From assembly GCF_008831285.2 (NCBI RefSeq), contig NC_045148.1, forward strand, positions 11,388,183-11,452,182: DNA of 64,000 bases, read 5' to 3'. Source of the stretch: Nymphaea colorata (taxonomy: Eukaryota > Streptophyta > Magnoliopsida > Nymphaeales > Nymphaeaceae). The notes under the pieces were generated by a model. It saw nothing but the letters and a program-made list of their open reading frames with translations. It did not search any database and had not been told where the DNA came from. Within the stretch, counting starts at the first letter, position 1, and the number at the start of each line of letters is the position of its first letter. Shown in pieces: positions 35,574 to 48,752 of the stretch. The position numbers and the translations under genes are program-made.

Positions 35574-37144
35574 CAGCCATGGCCCCCATACCCGACTTTC
35601 TGAAAAATGCTCCGCACCAGTACCCATACACTGGCACCCATACCCATGTGACATAGCTCTCAAGTCTCAAATGTGGTGAGTCTTCTGACCTAGGCCCTTA
35701 GATTGATGAACCATGGAGTTTCTTGTGGTATGTGGATCGCTTGCCACATCAACGAAGCCATGCTGCATCAGATCCATGGATTTAAAATCCTTAACTCTCA
35801 AAAGTACCATTATGTATTTCCCAGTTATTTTGTTCAACATTTTGATTTGCATATTTTTTGTTAAACCTGCAGTGACATCTACTTTATTGGTGGCTTTGGC
35901 ACCGTGGCATGGGTGGATGTCAAGGAATATGAAACCATTCATCCCGATAAAATTGCAGTTAATGGTGGGGAGCAAAATCTGAAAGTAAGGACTCATTCGT
36001 GTTTCTTTGGGCTTGTATTTCTTCCTTGAGGATTAAGGGTTACTTGGCTTTTCTTCAGGAGCTGAATGCAATGTTCTCAAAGCCACTCAAAGAGCTTTTA
36101 TCATCAGAAACAGAAATAGATGATGCTGCTCTCATTTCCATAGACAGCAAAGGAACTGATGTCCGTGTTAGACAGGGTACACAGGTGTGACATCTTGTGC
36201 CTTCTGAGGGTGATACATCATAAATCATGTCATCTGTGTAATTTAGGATGATGACTTGGAACTTTGTTGAAGGCCATGCTACAGAATTTCAGCAATTCTA
36301 TTAGCGAAACTGATGCTATACCCAACAAACATAGGCCAGTTTAGGGGAATCTCTAATCCATGGTTCTTTGATCCACTGAAACTCACATAAATCGCACCAA
36401 AATTACTTTATTCTTAACTATTACTGACTTGGGCAACTCAAACAAAGTTGTCCCCTATTCCAAGCTATTTATTGACTTGGGAAACTCATTCCACAAAGTT
36501 GTCCCCTATCTTGAATAACTGGGTTGTTTTAAAGGGTAGCAGGTTCAAGTGTCTGACATCACAGCTGCTTTATTGGACATAAAACAAATATCCAGATAAT
36601 CTGAAAAGGACTTTTAGATCATGGGTGCTGCATGTATTAGTATATCATGCACAATAACTTGTGTTTCTTGATCACATTTCATCTTCCAAAATTTATATGC
36701 GGAAAATCTGATGACAAAATCTCACATAAAAGACGTGATTCATTTTTCGTGCATAGAGATGTATGTGCATGTGTTTCCCAGCTGGAATTCATGTTTTTGC
36801 ATGTGCTCGGAATGATAGTCTATTTGTGATAGGCAGAATGCAGGGCCAACCATGTCCGTAAGACATATTTACTTATCATCATTTATCCATGATGATGCTT
36901 TTGTGGCATGCATGTGCACCATGTGCATTGAAGGTGGAGTCTTGGAGCACATATGCATGCTTTACCACTGACTATGCACATTCATACACTGTCATATCTG
37001 ATTCACCTTTATATGCAGTTCAATGTTCAAAGAATACCATTTGAAGTTGGTCACGCGGTTGAAACTCTTGAGGAGGCGAAGGCTGCACTTCAAAAATTGT
37101 TGGACAGGGGCTCTGGAATGAATTTACTTAATTACCAAAGCTAA
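30680..37144 (+). CDS. FMN-binding split-barrel protein (PNPOx-related), plastid type
   Basis: Ten exons: 30680-30961, 32309-32479, 33265-33459, 33615-33717, 33815-33894, 33996-34073, 34755-34846, 35873-35984, 36059-36184, 37019-37144. They give 454 residues with all phases consistent. The N terminus (MESVAGSVSRPG, then Ser/Cys-rich) looks like a plastid transit peptide. Exon 2 encodes a very Lys-rich linker. The split barrel starts about residue 205 (LPRPALAVRNLMEQARFAHL) and includes REGYPFGSLVDFA, SPLAIHTRNLL, GWSGLSNARVTIFGDV and YFIGGFGTVAWVDV. A C-terminal DUF2470-like part with ALISIDSKGTDVRVRQG follows. The family resembles Arabidopsis At3g21140/At1g51560 and is related to the HugZ-like glutamyl-tRNA reductase-binding proteins. 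The true substrate is unknown, and true pyridoxamine-phosphate oxidase activity is doubtful. Exon 2 has a second in-frame acceptor 9 nt downstream. Confidence 0.88.
35519..35572. repeat. (AT)n(GT)n compound microsatellite
   Basis: About eight AT units pass directly into about 18 GT units, inside intron 7 of the split-barrel gene. Just downstream, 35580-35660 repeats ccatac/cccatac words. Confidence 0.95.
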
Positions 37145-37925
37145 CTATTTGTTTAATTATGTTCCTCTGCTTGTTCTGGTAGGTAAATGTTAAATAAATC
37201 GGTCTCTTTTATTGTAGCCAACTGTGGAAATGCATGCCTATTTAAAATAAAAAGACACTAGAAATGCCCCTCTCGAGGAGGTCATCTTATGCTCGTAAAA
37301 TCAGATTAATTTTTCTCCCAAATATAATAATGTCATTCTCCTTATGTTGCAAGACGATGTATGTTCTACCTGTCCCGGTTTTTTTTTTTCATTGGAATAA
37401 ATTCCTTTTCTTCATATGGTGCTTCTTTAGTTGTCGTTTCCACCTGGGGCCTTTGCTTTTCTCTTTATACAACGGTTACGTAGTTTTTTGGCTGTGGTTG
37501 ATGCAGCATGGAAAATGAGCTACAGACCAAATCTTAAAATTCTACTCTCGCCACTGGGAAATACTCATTGAGATGATTTTTCATCATTTTCTCCTTTCGA
37601 CTTTGTACGCTAAATATATTTTTCTTCAGGCGTCTACATTTCTACGTTTCTGTACCTTGTTATGCTTCGCCAGGAGATTGGAAATGAAAAAGTGGAAGAA
37701 GCTATTGGTTTGTACCGTGAAACTGTTGGTTTACACTGGGAACCGAAGTAACTGATCATATGGGATGGGATCTACCCAAAAGTCTACCTTGTCTTCCAGA
37801 TGTTCTAGACTGATCATGCTTCTTTTCCAAACAGAACTGCTTCTATCATGCAGAACCTCTGGTATAGTTGTAGTTAACTTATGTGGATGGTGGTAGCGAA
37901 CATTATTTTGTATACCTGCAGCATA
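37145..37925. other. Convergent 3' spacer
   Basis: The split-barrel gene and the MYB-CC gene end towards each other here. The stretch is T-rich on the plus strand and must contain both 3' UTRs. No other gene is seen. Confidence 0.6.
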
Positions 37926-39174
37926 TTACAAGCCCAATTCATAGTTATTAAGGTCAAACTCTCTTTTGAAGGCAGTTGTGTCTGGTTCATCTTCCAAATT
38001 TAGATCAAAAGTGAGCGACTCCCCAGTTTCGGAGGGTCGGCGATGGTCTGGCTCTTCTTTCTGAAATCCTGTTTTGTGTTTCTTGCTTGATTTCCGGTAG
38101 ACTGTGTCGAGTGATGGTGGATTGTCTGTGGGCATCGTGAGCTCCAATAAAGATACTGCTGGATTGAGGCATTCGTTCATCACCTTTGATGATAATGCTG
38201 ACAACTGTGCTTGGGCCTCTTCAAGGTCAAGGATGCCGTTGTGATGATTTGCTAACGTTTCTCTAGCCTTTTCGAGTATCGACTGCAAGTACTTCCCTTG
38301 GGCTTCAATCCTAAGCTGCAAATGCTTTTGTACCTGTTAACAAATTCGCACAACCTTGCTGATATTAAACATGAACTTGATAACTTTCGAGCTCATTTCT
38401 ACAACTATAGCAGTTTGACTATCTATAACTGGTAGAGCCAGAAATTTTGGCTGGAGGGGCACTAATTCAATAACTTTAGTGCTTTTAGAAGCATCTATAT
38501 ATCTAAACAATCAAATATATCAAAACATTGATGTACAAATAAAGTGACACACCTATCTATCTATCTCACCGTATCCTTTTGAAAAACCATCGATATTTTT
38601 TATTAAGTTCGTATACAAGGTCCTGGTGCGGTCCTCGAACATGGTTATAAGAATAAAATGAACATCCTGACCTTTTCAACTATTCTATTATTGTCATTAT
38701 TATCCTACGGCTAGCAGTTGTTAAGTTTATCAAGTTCTTGGTTGAATCCATCGAAGCTACAAAGAAATGTGCAGTATGTGATAGTGACAGATTCGGGGTT
38801 TTGGAAATTGAACTGTAAGTCAGGCATGTGATACGATTCTGTCAGAAGGAAGAGAGCACTTTTTCTGTCCGTGCAGACTGGACATAAGCTTTGGACAACC
38901 ACTGATTTAAGATTATGCTTGAGTTAGGATGTTGATCCCTGTTCCCACCATGTACATCTTTTTTGCTTTAGTTGGCAGGCCATCAGGGACACTGTCTCAC
39001 AGTCTTTTGATCGTGATGGTAGGCTTTAGACTCAACCAAAATAAGCGATGCAAGGGAGTTTCAGTTTCTTACTTCTAGTTGTTCATGGAGCCTCTTCTGT
39101 ACCTCCATCTGTAGCCTCAGTGCCTCAGAGATCTGCAGAGTCCTGTATTAAACCAAATGGTCAAAGAAGCAACA

Positions 39175-39248
<74 letters not shown>

Positions 39249-39674
39249 AATGTCAGGTGGGCTTAGTTAATTGTTTCTCTTCCGAAAAAAAGAAAGTAAT
39301 GATTTTTATGCTCACTCAGCCATGAAGCTGGTCGGTTGGCTCTCTGCCGCCAAAGTACAGGCTGATGAATCTACAACTGCAGTTGCTTCCCCTCGAAACA
39401 CTAGGCCAAAAGAAAGGAAAGAAAAAAGAAAGTTTAGAAAGCAAAGTTCCTAAAGTAAATAGAATAAAAGTGGAGTGAAGTTAAAGAAGAGAAAGGGAAA
39501 TCTAATTCACCATCTCCACCAACAGGCCCTCCTCCATCCTTCTGCGACGGCTTTCCTAGCCTGTACTTCTGTATCCATATAACGACTGTCAGCATAACAT
39601 CTCACATCCCTCCCCCTCTTTCTCTCTCACACACCCAGACATGTGTCAGTGCACACACGAACACACACAGACAT

Positions 39675-39720
<46 letters not shown>

Positions 39721-40802
39721 ATGCACACAGCTATACACATACATATTACAGAGTCATGTGCTATGCGCATGCAGGAACTTTAATAAAGCAGGTTAAGAAA
39801 TGACCTGTAAATGACTCTTAAGATGGTACAGGGTAAGACCGTCCACCCGCATAATTTTCATCACGGATTTTGGTGTTGCTTCTGAAACCAAATAAGCAAG
39901 GGAAACAAAGGCGTATGTTTTAATTATTACCCAAAGAATCGCACTCATGATCATGACGCAGGTAGAAAATTAACAATACCAGAGCTTATCCTTCTGAAAC
40001 TAGTAACATTGGACAAGTCCACAGGACTTTGGTAGTTTCCTTTGATATCAGGAAAAGAATAAAGTGCGCATATTCTTGAGCTCATCCCGGAGCAACATAC
40101 CACATGCCACATGCAGATGCATGAGGGCGCACGCATGCATACAATCACATGATTGTCAATTCTGTTGAAACGTTGGGGAAGCAAACTTAGATTCACAAAT
40201 CCTGGGCGTAGACACGATAGCATGTACAGTTTTCTCCATGTGAATGTTGACTGTAATGCTATGAACACAAATCATATACTGATGAACCACTATGTTATAA
40301 TCCTTTCATTCTTCGAAGAACATTAAGCTCTTAGCTCATATGAAGAGAACAGAAAAAATGCGAAGCGATTTACATCTTTTTCCTTGAGCCGACAACTAGA
40401 TTGAGAGAAAATGGCAGAAAATCTGTCTGTAGACTGTAGTATAACAGAACTGCAATTGATTCTGAAATGATCAATTCTCAAGCGTGCAGGAAATTGATCT
40501 CATCAATGTTCCAAGTGTAAAACCCGTTCTAGAAGAAAATTCAGATAAGAAAGCAATGAAACTCTGTTGCTCTCTAATTAGTATGCATCTATTAAGAATT
40601 AAGCATTCTTCTTACTATCTGGACCACCCAGTTGGTTGACGGCATCGACGAATCGCTGGTGCAGATCCACCGTCCATCTTAGCCTTGGTCGAGGATCAGT
40701 TGACAAGATCAAACTGGACGATTCTTGGGATTGTTGCTGCTCCTGGTTTTTGCCTCTGTCAAGATCAGAATTTGCACTAGATCTTCTTGTGCCTTCATAC
40801 AT
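37926..40802 (-). CDS. MYB-CC transcription factor (PHR/PHL type)
   Basis: Six exons, 5'->3': 40616-40802, 39805-39881, 39511-39568, 39316-39391, 39073-39142, 37926-38333. They give 291 residues with every phase consistent. The GARP/MYB domain spans about residues 36-94, with PRLRWTVDLHQRFVDAVNQL and the signature LTLYHLKSHLQKYRLGK. The MYB-CC coiled coil, about 130-170, has EALRLQMEVQKRLHEQLE and HLQLRIEAQGKYLQSILEKA. The C-terminal third carries TFDLNLEDEP and ends FDLNNYELGL. Members bind P1BS-type sites as dimers, and several act in phosphate-starvation responses. The start MYEG and the short C terminus suggest a PHL11-like member, which is a weak call. DLNLE is an EAR-type repressor motif, so a repressive role is possible. 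The 5' UTR is a (CT)n tract. Confidence 0.92.
39172..39244. repeat. (AC)n(AG)n compound microsatellite
   Basis: AC units run into a long AG run, in the MYB-CC intron between exons 39073-39142 and 39316-39391. Confidence 0.95.
39676..39717. repeat. (AC)n microsatellite
   Basis: About 20 AC units in the MYB-CC intron between exons 39511-39568 and 39805-39881. Confidence 0.95.
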
Positions 40803-41663
40803 TCTCTCTCTCTCTCCCTGTGTCTCTCCCCCGCTGCGGGATTATCCAAGGAACCTTTTCTTTTTTGCTTGTATCCTGAGAAGCTGAACCAACTCTCACC
40901 CAATCCTCCTTTTATTCTATTGGACCAACAAACTGACAACAAATAGAACCTCCTCTATCTCTCTCTCCGCAACTCCAGTTAATCTTTTCTTGTTTTTAAT
41001 TCCTGGTGCCTTTGACATCATTCTCATGCCATTGACTTTATTCCTCACCTCCCCAATATATACACATGTACATACATGCAGGAGCGCACATACATAATCA
41101 TTACCCAAAAATTGGTTTGCAATAAATATGACAATGCATAAAGTTTAGTTGATGTGCCATTTTCATTGGGTAGTCCTTCTTTTAGTGACAATGCATAAAG
41201 GTGCATGAAATAAGAGCAAATTACAAGTCAGTGTAACATATACAGGCACTGAGAATACCAAGTTTGGATCTTCTGCAGCCTCTTTCAGGAGATACTTGTG
41301 AAAGCCAGGAAATGAGGGAATGACATGAGTTCAAAACCCACAAGGAGCAGGGTTTTAGTAACCCATTCAATGCTTGCAAGTGCTGACTAGTGGGTGTTCT
41401 CTCTTGACCTGGAAGAAAAATTATACGGAACCTCAAGCTTTTGCATGTTGCCAAGTGAACGTTCTAATTGGCGAAGATTTCTTGCCCCACTAGCTTAATC
41501 AAAACACTGAACGAGACGAGAGTATTCCAACAAACAGAGAGAGTTCGTCTTGGATTAGTTAGCATGCCATGTACCAGTCGTATAATCCATGCGGGCGAAC
41601 AACTTTTGTTCTCTCTACGCCTAACAGAACCTGGAACCGGAAGACCAGAATCTTTGCGTGTGT

Positions 41664-41704
<41 letters not shown>

Positions 41705-43400
41705 TAGTATTTCCACCAGATTCCCTAACCAACCATCTGGATATGGTCGTAATTTTCAGATCTACAAGATCAATTTTTTTTTTGAATAATTATATATTTT
41801 GGGACATTGTGAATACGTCAGTGTGGTCTGATTGTTTGGTTGGCTATCAGCAACTTATATATATATATATATATGTAAGCTGTATAGTTGCTGGACGGGT
41901 AAAGTTTAAAAAATTTGTCATAAACCATCATTGCATTATAAATTATGGCTAATACCATAGTAGTGCATGTTTTTTATCAATAATTTTTAAATTTTAACAA
42001 TATGGGAACATCCGGTACATGGCAGCATTGGACTCTTATTATATATATATATATATATCGATTGAGAAAAAAAAACACACATGCACACACGCACTCCAAC
42101 AGAACATATGGGTCCATCTCTTATTTTTGGCTGGTCTTATATGCTTTAAATTGAAATTGTATTTCTACTATATTTACAACAACAGTGAGCCTAACAAAAG
42201 GAATTTTTTTTATCCTTATATTTGGAAAATCACTTCATTGCATTTATATATTTATAAGATTCTGTAAAGATTTAAAGGTGGAATAATATTACTTTAGTGC
42301 TTACAAAGTCCCATCTGAGTATTCGAAAAACTTGAGCTTTTAGTTCTAACAGGAAGACGATCAAACCTCGGGGCGTACTCTTACTCAAAAAGATTAAAAA
42401 AGCATCAAAAGGGAACATTTCCCTCCACAGGCTTCGTGATCTCTCAAAAATTCCAAGATCATCATAACAAGGTGAGTTGCAGACTGTCATTCATGGCGTA
42501 CGTGCGATAATTAATCAAGGAAAGATGGGATTAATTTCATATCAGTAAGATGGTGATGGGAATTTTGTCACCAAAAAGGAGGAATCTATACACCAAACAA
42601 ATCATCCTTGGACAATGTCTAGTCCCATCTGACACCGGCCAAGATCGTCTCTCTCCAAGACCTCATTAGATCTTATGCGCCACTCCTTTGCTCATGACCA
42701 GCACTTCCATTTTCCTACTGCTACTGTATCTTTTATCTTCCACCCATTATCATTTGCCTGTATATGGGAGTGGACCCAAATGCTTTCAATCCATTCATTG
42801 ACCTTTCTGTAAAGAAAAGATTCTGCCCCACTCTCTTTCTCTCTCTAAAGATTAAAGATATCATGAATATTTGAAAATATTCTCAATGCTTCACCAACTA
42901 GAGCTGAAAGATTCTGCAGATTGGTTGCATGTATATCGCCAGAAAGAAAAGGCAATTTCCAGTTTCATTTTTTATACGGGAGCTTAGAAGGACGAGGGTT
43001 CAACCAAGAACCAGGAGTGTGACAGGAGAGGGAAAATCGGCACTGCCCATGAGAAAGGCTTCAAATTTTCCTGAATGTTTCCAAAAAAGTCTAAATTTTA
43101 GCCCACTTCTTTAACTGTTTCGGTTTCAATTTAGAAAAATAAAACCAAGATATCTAACTACTAATTAATAATTCATTTATAAAACCTTGAAGATGGTAGT
43201 TGTTTTTTGTGGTTCCTTTGAGGTTGTCCCGGTTAGAGAGAGAGAGAGGGAGAGAGAGAGAAGGAGAAGCTAAATGATGGCTGACTGGTCAGTGCAGTCC
43301 CACTTGCCGAACCCGCAGGACAGTGCTCTTGGTCCATCAAAAGCTGGGCTCGGTACGGTATGCGTTCATCTTGCCAATGTATAAGCATCGCATTCATTAG
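40803..43400. other. Upstream region of the MYB-CC gene
   Basis: The promoter side of the MYB-CC gene: a CT-rich leader just above its ATG, then AT-rich DNA with (AT)n runs at 41666-41702, about 41857-41873 and about 42038-42059. A GA-rich tract lies at about 43235-43262. Short open frames here are mostly microsatellite artefacts. No second gene is supported. Confidence 0.5.
41666..41702. repeat. (AT)n microsatellite
   Basis: About 18 AT units, upstream of the MYB-CC gene. Confidence 0.95.
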
Positions 43401-45360
43401 TGATGAGTCCACATTTTCATGTTGGAAAAAGCTTTGAACCTCAAACTAAATCATGTGAATTGATGAATTTTATACTTTTTTTTAAGAATCTTGAGCGAAA
43501 CCCTTAGCAAGATCATCAAAAGAATCACCACAAAATCTAGATGATGTTGAACCTGTATTTGAAGTTAACTAGCAGATACCTAAAAGAGGCCGAAACCCAT
43601 ATTTTTTTTTCCTATGCCTTAAGTTTAAGGTTATTTTAGAACTTGAGTAAAGAAAATACATCTGTCAAATAGAGTGTCATGCATTCATATAAATGTAGTT
43701 TTGATGTCGGCGTGCATAAAAAAGGATAATGATCTGAGCCAAAGGTGTAAAAGATGCCTGAAAAAAATGAATTTAGACAATGGTACGGCCAAAAGAATTT
43801 GACGAAGTCTTGGAAAACTAAAATAATCAGCATACAACTTATGGTATTGCCAATGTAAAAATACGAACTCGATTTCCCGAGTCGATTAGCTACAAACAGA
43901 AGGGAACACAAGGAATAAAGAGGGAAGACGATAATGGATCAAAAGAGGAATTTCTTTTCTAGTGGAGAGTGGAGAGAGATGATTCTCTCTCACGACTCAT
44001 ATTTTGTCTTTAAAGGCGACCCACACGGAATATTCTCTTGGCCTGTCAATTTTAGCTGTAACAAGTGCCCTTATATCCTCAACACCTTGAAACTCATTGA
44101 GTCAAGTCAGCCAAAACTTTGAACCCAAGACTCCGTTGTCTCTAAATGTCATAGATCTAAATGTCATAGATCTAATAGTGAGAATGTTTCTTAGCACCAG
44201 TGGTATGTTTGTTTTGAGGCTTCTTCTCCTTTTTTTCTTTTGCTTTTAAAGTTTAGAGTTGCTTTGAAACGTGTGTAGAATTGGCACATCTGTCCACTTA
44301 AGTGTCACATAATTTACTGAGCCCTTACTATTTCACCAGCCCGACCAGTTATATTATGCCCCTTAAAAGCTAGTGCTAGTACATTTCTTGTTGTGCCCGT
44401 TTAAGTTGGTTTGACCCTTGTAGATCCAATTGCATCACAAATTTTATGTTCAACAGCTCGTTTTGGGTCCAGATCATTACAGTAAATTGTAGAGAAGTTG
44501 GATCTCCCAAACCTATACTCGAGTGCAGCCGCCTGATTCAGTCAAACGAGAGAGGTTCCAAAGGATATATACGAACCCGGGGGTATAGGGAGGTGTGGGC
44601 TATGTATGTGTAACTAATCCCAAAAATCATTTTATTTTTATATTGATGTTTTTGAGTGTTTTATTTATTTATTTATATACTGGTGCCCCTTAAAAAGTAC
44701 AAAATGCTTCTTAAAAATTTTCTGTCTCCGCCCAGGTAGTGGACCCATGCAAGCACAATGTTTACCAGAAGTTGGCTATTTCAGGTTTGTTGTGGGAGAT
44801 GGGTTCAGAATTTAGATAGAGAATGGTCCAACCCATACTTGGGCAGCTTCCAGAACCCAGGCTTTTTAAAAAGTCTTCTTCCTCTATCATATGATTCCAT
44901 TATATCTGGGCCCACTAATCGCTTTTTTGAAAAAAAAAAAAAGAAAAAGAAAAGTTACTATCATCACCTCAAAGGCAATGATGCATCGTTCTTCTCAACC
45001 AAATGTCTTGTTTACTTTTTAGATATCCATCTAAAGGGGTAATATTGCTATTGTGAAAAGGGAAATCGAATCGAATTGGCCGATTCCACGATTCAAACTG
45101 ATCTTGGTTATGAATTTGCAACAAAAAAAGTACATTATTTTTTAAAAAAATTAATGAAAATATAGTTGCAAAAACATAAAAACTGTCTAAAAGACAATAA
45201 AAAGTGATTGGTGTATGACATATGGAACCTCTATTATTGTTCGATGAATCAAATAGGTTTTGCCATTAGTTCAATTCGAATCGATCAATTCAACCCCATT
45301 CTTTTTAGTAGCTCTTCCTGTTCGAATGGGTTCCACCAACTAGTATAAGAGTCTTTTTTG

Positions 45361-45474
45361 TTATTGTTCAATGAATCTGCTTCAAAAACTAAATTTCACT
45401 TATACCAATATCTTTTTAGCAATGGGAACGGTATGTTCTTGTTCGATGAATCTGCTCTAAAGAATGAATTTCAC
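45361..45474. repeat. Short direct duplication, 75-bp spacing
   Basis: 45361-45399 and 45436-45474 share ttgttc(a/g)atgaatctgct and (aa)atttcac with several substitutions. A third partial copy of the ttgttcgatgaatc word lies near 45237. Confidence 0.6.
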
Positions 45475-47551
45475 GATGAGTCGATTCAAATCGTATTGGT
45501 AGCAACTCGATTTGATTCAGTGGTTGCTTCAAGAGTACCATGTGTAACTTTTCAAATATTTCTGAAATATGTTAACAGCTTTCTTCTTTTGATTAAGTTT
45601 TTATCACTTATGTTTTTCAAAAAAAAAAAATGTTCGTTAATGTTTCCACTGATTCACAACCAGTTCAGCTGAAATTCCGATTTGCCGAATTGGCAGCCTG
45701 CTTACTGATTTGTCTGCTTGATCGGTTCTCACAACACTGCTCGATTCGATTGCTGTATTGTTCCTTAAATTGTGTTCTTTATGCAGCGGCACACTGTGGT
45801 GCATTCGAAGCGCTCCATATTAGCGTTCAATGCAAGAAAGGTACTTTGGCAGGCAGGCATCATATACACGACTAAAAAAAACTGATAAAGAGCATGTGAA
45901 AAAGAAGAAAAGCAAACAGCTATTTCAAGAAAGAATTAGTTCCTGCATGTTGGCCTTCCCATGCAGCGTCGGCCACATAAAGAACATAAAATAAAATAAA
46001 ACAAATGCTTGCAGAAGGAGTATTCCGCATGTATAACCGAATCCAAATCCCATTTAAAAATAAAAATTTGATCCAATTCCTTAATCAAATGTTATTATTA
46101 TTTTTTTTTTCATATCCTACTTTTCTGAATTTGTCCGGTTGGGCATCTTCCCCTCACATTTTTCTTCATTTTCCTTTTCACAAACATCTCGGCAAGCTTA
46201 GGCTCCGTCTTAAAAGGAAATTGGTTTGCCTATCTCTATACAAACATAAAGAAAGCACCCCAACCATCGTTCAGATGGGCTACTTTTTTTTTTTTTTTTG
46301 GGTGATAGTATTGTGTGACAATTTTTATATATTTTTCCTGCAAGTTTAGCCGAGTGTAAACGAATGGAGCCTTTGTAGATCGAACTTATCTCGTTTATTA
46401 AGGGAGTCTATTTCTTAACTCGAACTCAACTCCTTTACTAAATGAGTTGAGTTCCAGTACTCGAGTTTAGCAAGCGGGTTCGAGTTTGAACCGAGCTCGA
46501 TTTGGCTTGACTCGTTGAATGTCGCTATATGTGTATATAAGTTACAAGCCAAAATTAGAACATTCAGGCAGGAGATGGCCGTGAGCTTCCAAGAATGAAT
46601 TGAAAGGGTTATGCGCAAAACGACCTTGAAGGGTGAAATTGATTTAGTGATCTTCTAGATTAATTCACTTGTTTCTGCAGTACATGGAAAAGGAAATCTG
46701 TTATAAACATGTGGATTGCACATTAGAATGCCGTTTGAATAGATCCCAGCTTACAAAAATTGGGGTATTTTGCTCCGGGATGTTTTATGAAACAAGGGAG
46801 TTCTTAAAAATCCGTTTTCAGGTGTACCATCTCTAACCATAGTTGGCAAACTCATGACTCAGTCTTGGATCGAATGAATACTGAGTTTTTCATAGACTAA
46901 AACTGAATACAAGTATTTGTGTACACTTAGTACAATTTGTGATATCTTACAATCGAAAAAGTAACAAAATTTAGCATTCAACATCACATGACAAGAAAAA
47001 AAACATGCAATTAGGTGATGATCCCAGCCGACTCGGTGAACCCTAAGTAGTAGAGCTACATATAGGCTGGCGTAGGCTGTTGCCTACACCAACAACAATT
47101 TTTTTTATTTATTTTTGCATATTTTTATATAGATTTCTTACAGTTATTGCCCCTTCAGAAATAAGAATTTCTATAACGGTGCTCCATAGCCAAAAATTTC
47201 TGACTCCGCCACTGACCCTAACCCTTAACCCAGTAAATGAACGATCCAAACCGACAACTTAGATCGGTGAGTTTGCCAACTATGTCTCTCACCATGCATG
47301 AAACCTTTGGAATGGAATAAATGCTCCATTCCAAACCAAACTTCCATTTACTCCTGATGTTGAACACATTTCTACTAAACTAACCAAGATAAGCACATCC
47401 TCAAGTGCTGATTATCAAGATATACATCACACCATTTTTTTTTTCTTTTCTTAAATTCCGCTTTTAAGTGAGGAAGAATCAAGAAAGCATGAAAACTGTA
47501 CCACTTCTTTTTCTTCCTGTCACTGTGTATACAGGTGGCCCTAAGAGGTTA

Positions 47552-47657
47552 GCTAGTTCAATTCTCATGGGCATCAGTTCGGCATAGCTGATCAGACCAA
47601 TGATTGGTAGAAAGCTAATTGCTAGTTCAATTCTCATGGACATCAATTCTCCGCATA
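47552..47657. repeat. Short direct duplication, about 70-bp spacing
   Basis: gctagttcaattctcatgg occurs at 47552 and again at 47621; similarity continues through (g/a)catca(g/a)ttc to gcata. Confidence 0.75.
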
Positions 47658-48624
47658 AACCAACACAGCCCTAGACCTTAGAGGGAAACGGAAAAGAAGC
47701 GAACCTTGGGTTCTTGTTCAACCATAGGACTGTTCATGCATGTGCAGGCATATGCACTCACAGAGCTACTAGACAAGGAATAAACAATGATAGGTGGATG
47801 ATGGAGATTGAGCATCTTCATCGTGGATTCTTGAGTTCAAAATCGTACGTGCCCACCATGGCCACATCTTAAAAAGGATGAAAGAGGTGTCGGATGAGGA
47901 ATATTCATTCATGTAACCTTTTTTTCCCAAGGATGTCATGATGCCATTCTTATGATATCGAAACAGTGGAAATTCCTAGATTTTGAAAAGTTAGTTTCAA
48001 TCCAATATTCCTGTGTATATCTGAAATTCCACCCTCAGTGGTTCCCTGGAGAACGATTTGGCATCTGTGAGTGCTCATATTGCATGTCCACAAGCAGTAA
48101 AAACAAGACCAAGAGTCCGTGCAGCGATACTCAAGTGCATGTCTTGAAGCTCATATGCATAATGAACTTGCTATGAGTACGTTTGCTAACAATTGATGGT
48201 TATTATACGGGGTGTATTTCTTTTAAAATTATAAACATGAACTTATATAGACACACACACACAGACGACTTGGATAAGAGGCAAAAACCAAATCCATTAT
48301 AATTAATTATTAAAGTATTTTTTCTACAATCTAACCTTATAAATATTATCTTAAAAGTGATTTGATGAGAAACATATGTTAAGTTACTCGTTTTTTAATT
48401 TAATAATTTAAAAATGAATGGCTCTTATAACAGCAAAAGTTTGATTGTAGAAAAATCAATTTCTTACAAAAATAACTTGCACTAAAACATTATTTATTTT
48501 AAATTAATGTTTATCAACATATTAGGAGGTTCACATTTGCTTTTAAAACATTTTTTTAGCACAAATTATGAGGCCTGATTTTTATCCCTTACCCGAATTG
48601 TTTGGTATTTACCAATTAGTCTTA

Positions 48625-48630
<6 letters not shown>

Positions 48631-48709
<79 letters not shown>

Positions 48710-48752
48710 GAGAGAGAGAGAGAGAGAGATTGTGGATTGTGGATTGTGGATT
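48631..48752. repeat. (CT)n-(AT)n-(AG)n palindrome plus 7-bp tandem repeat
   Basis: A CT run reads into CGAATAT, about 22 AT units, ATATTCG and an AG run. Positions 48640-48729 form a perfect 90-bp inverted repeat centred at 48684/48685. It is followed at once by three units of attgtgg. Confidence 0.95.

Noticed and set aside
41468-41952. Open frames containing YIYIYI runs
   Set aside because: Translations of the (AT)n microsatellite.
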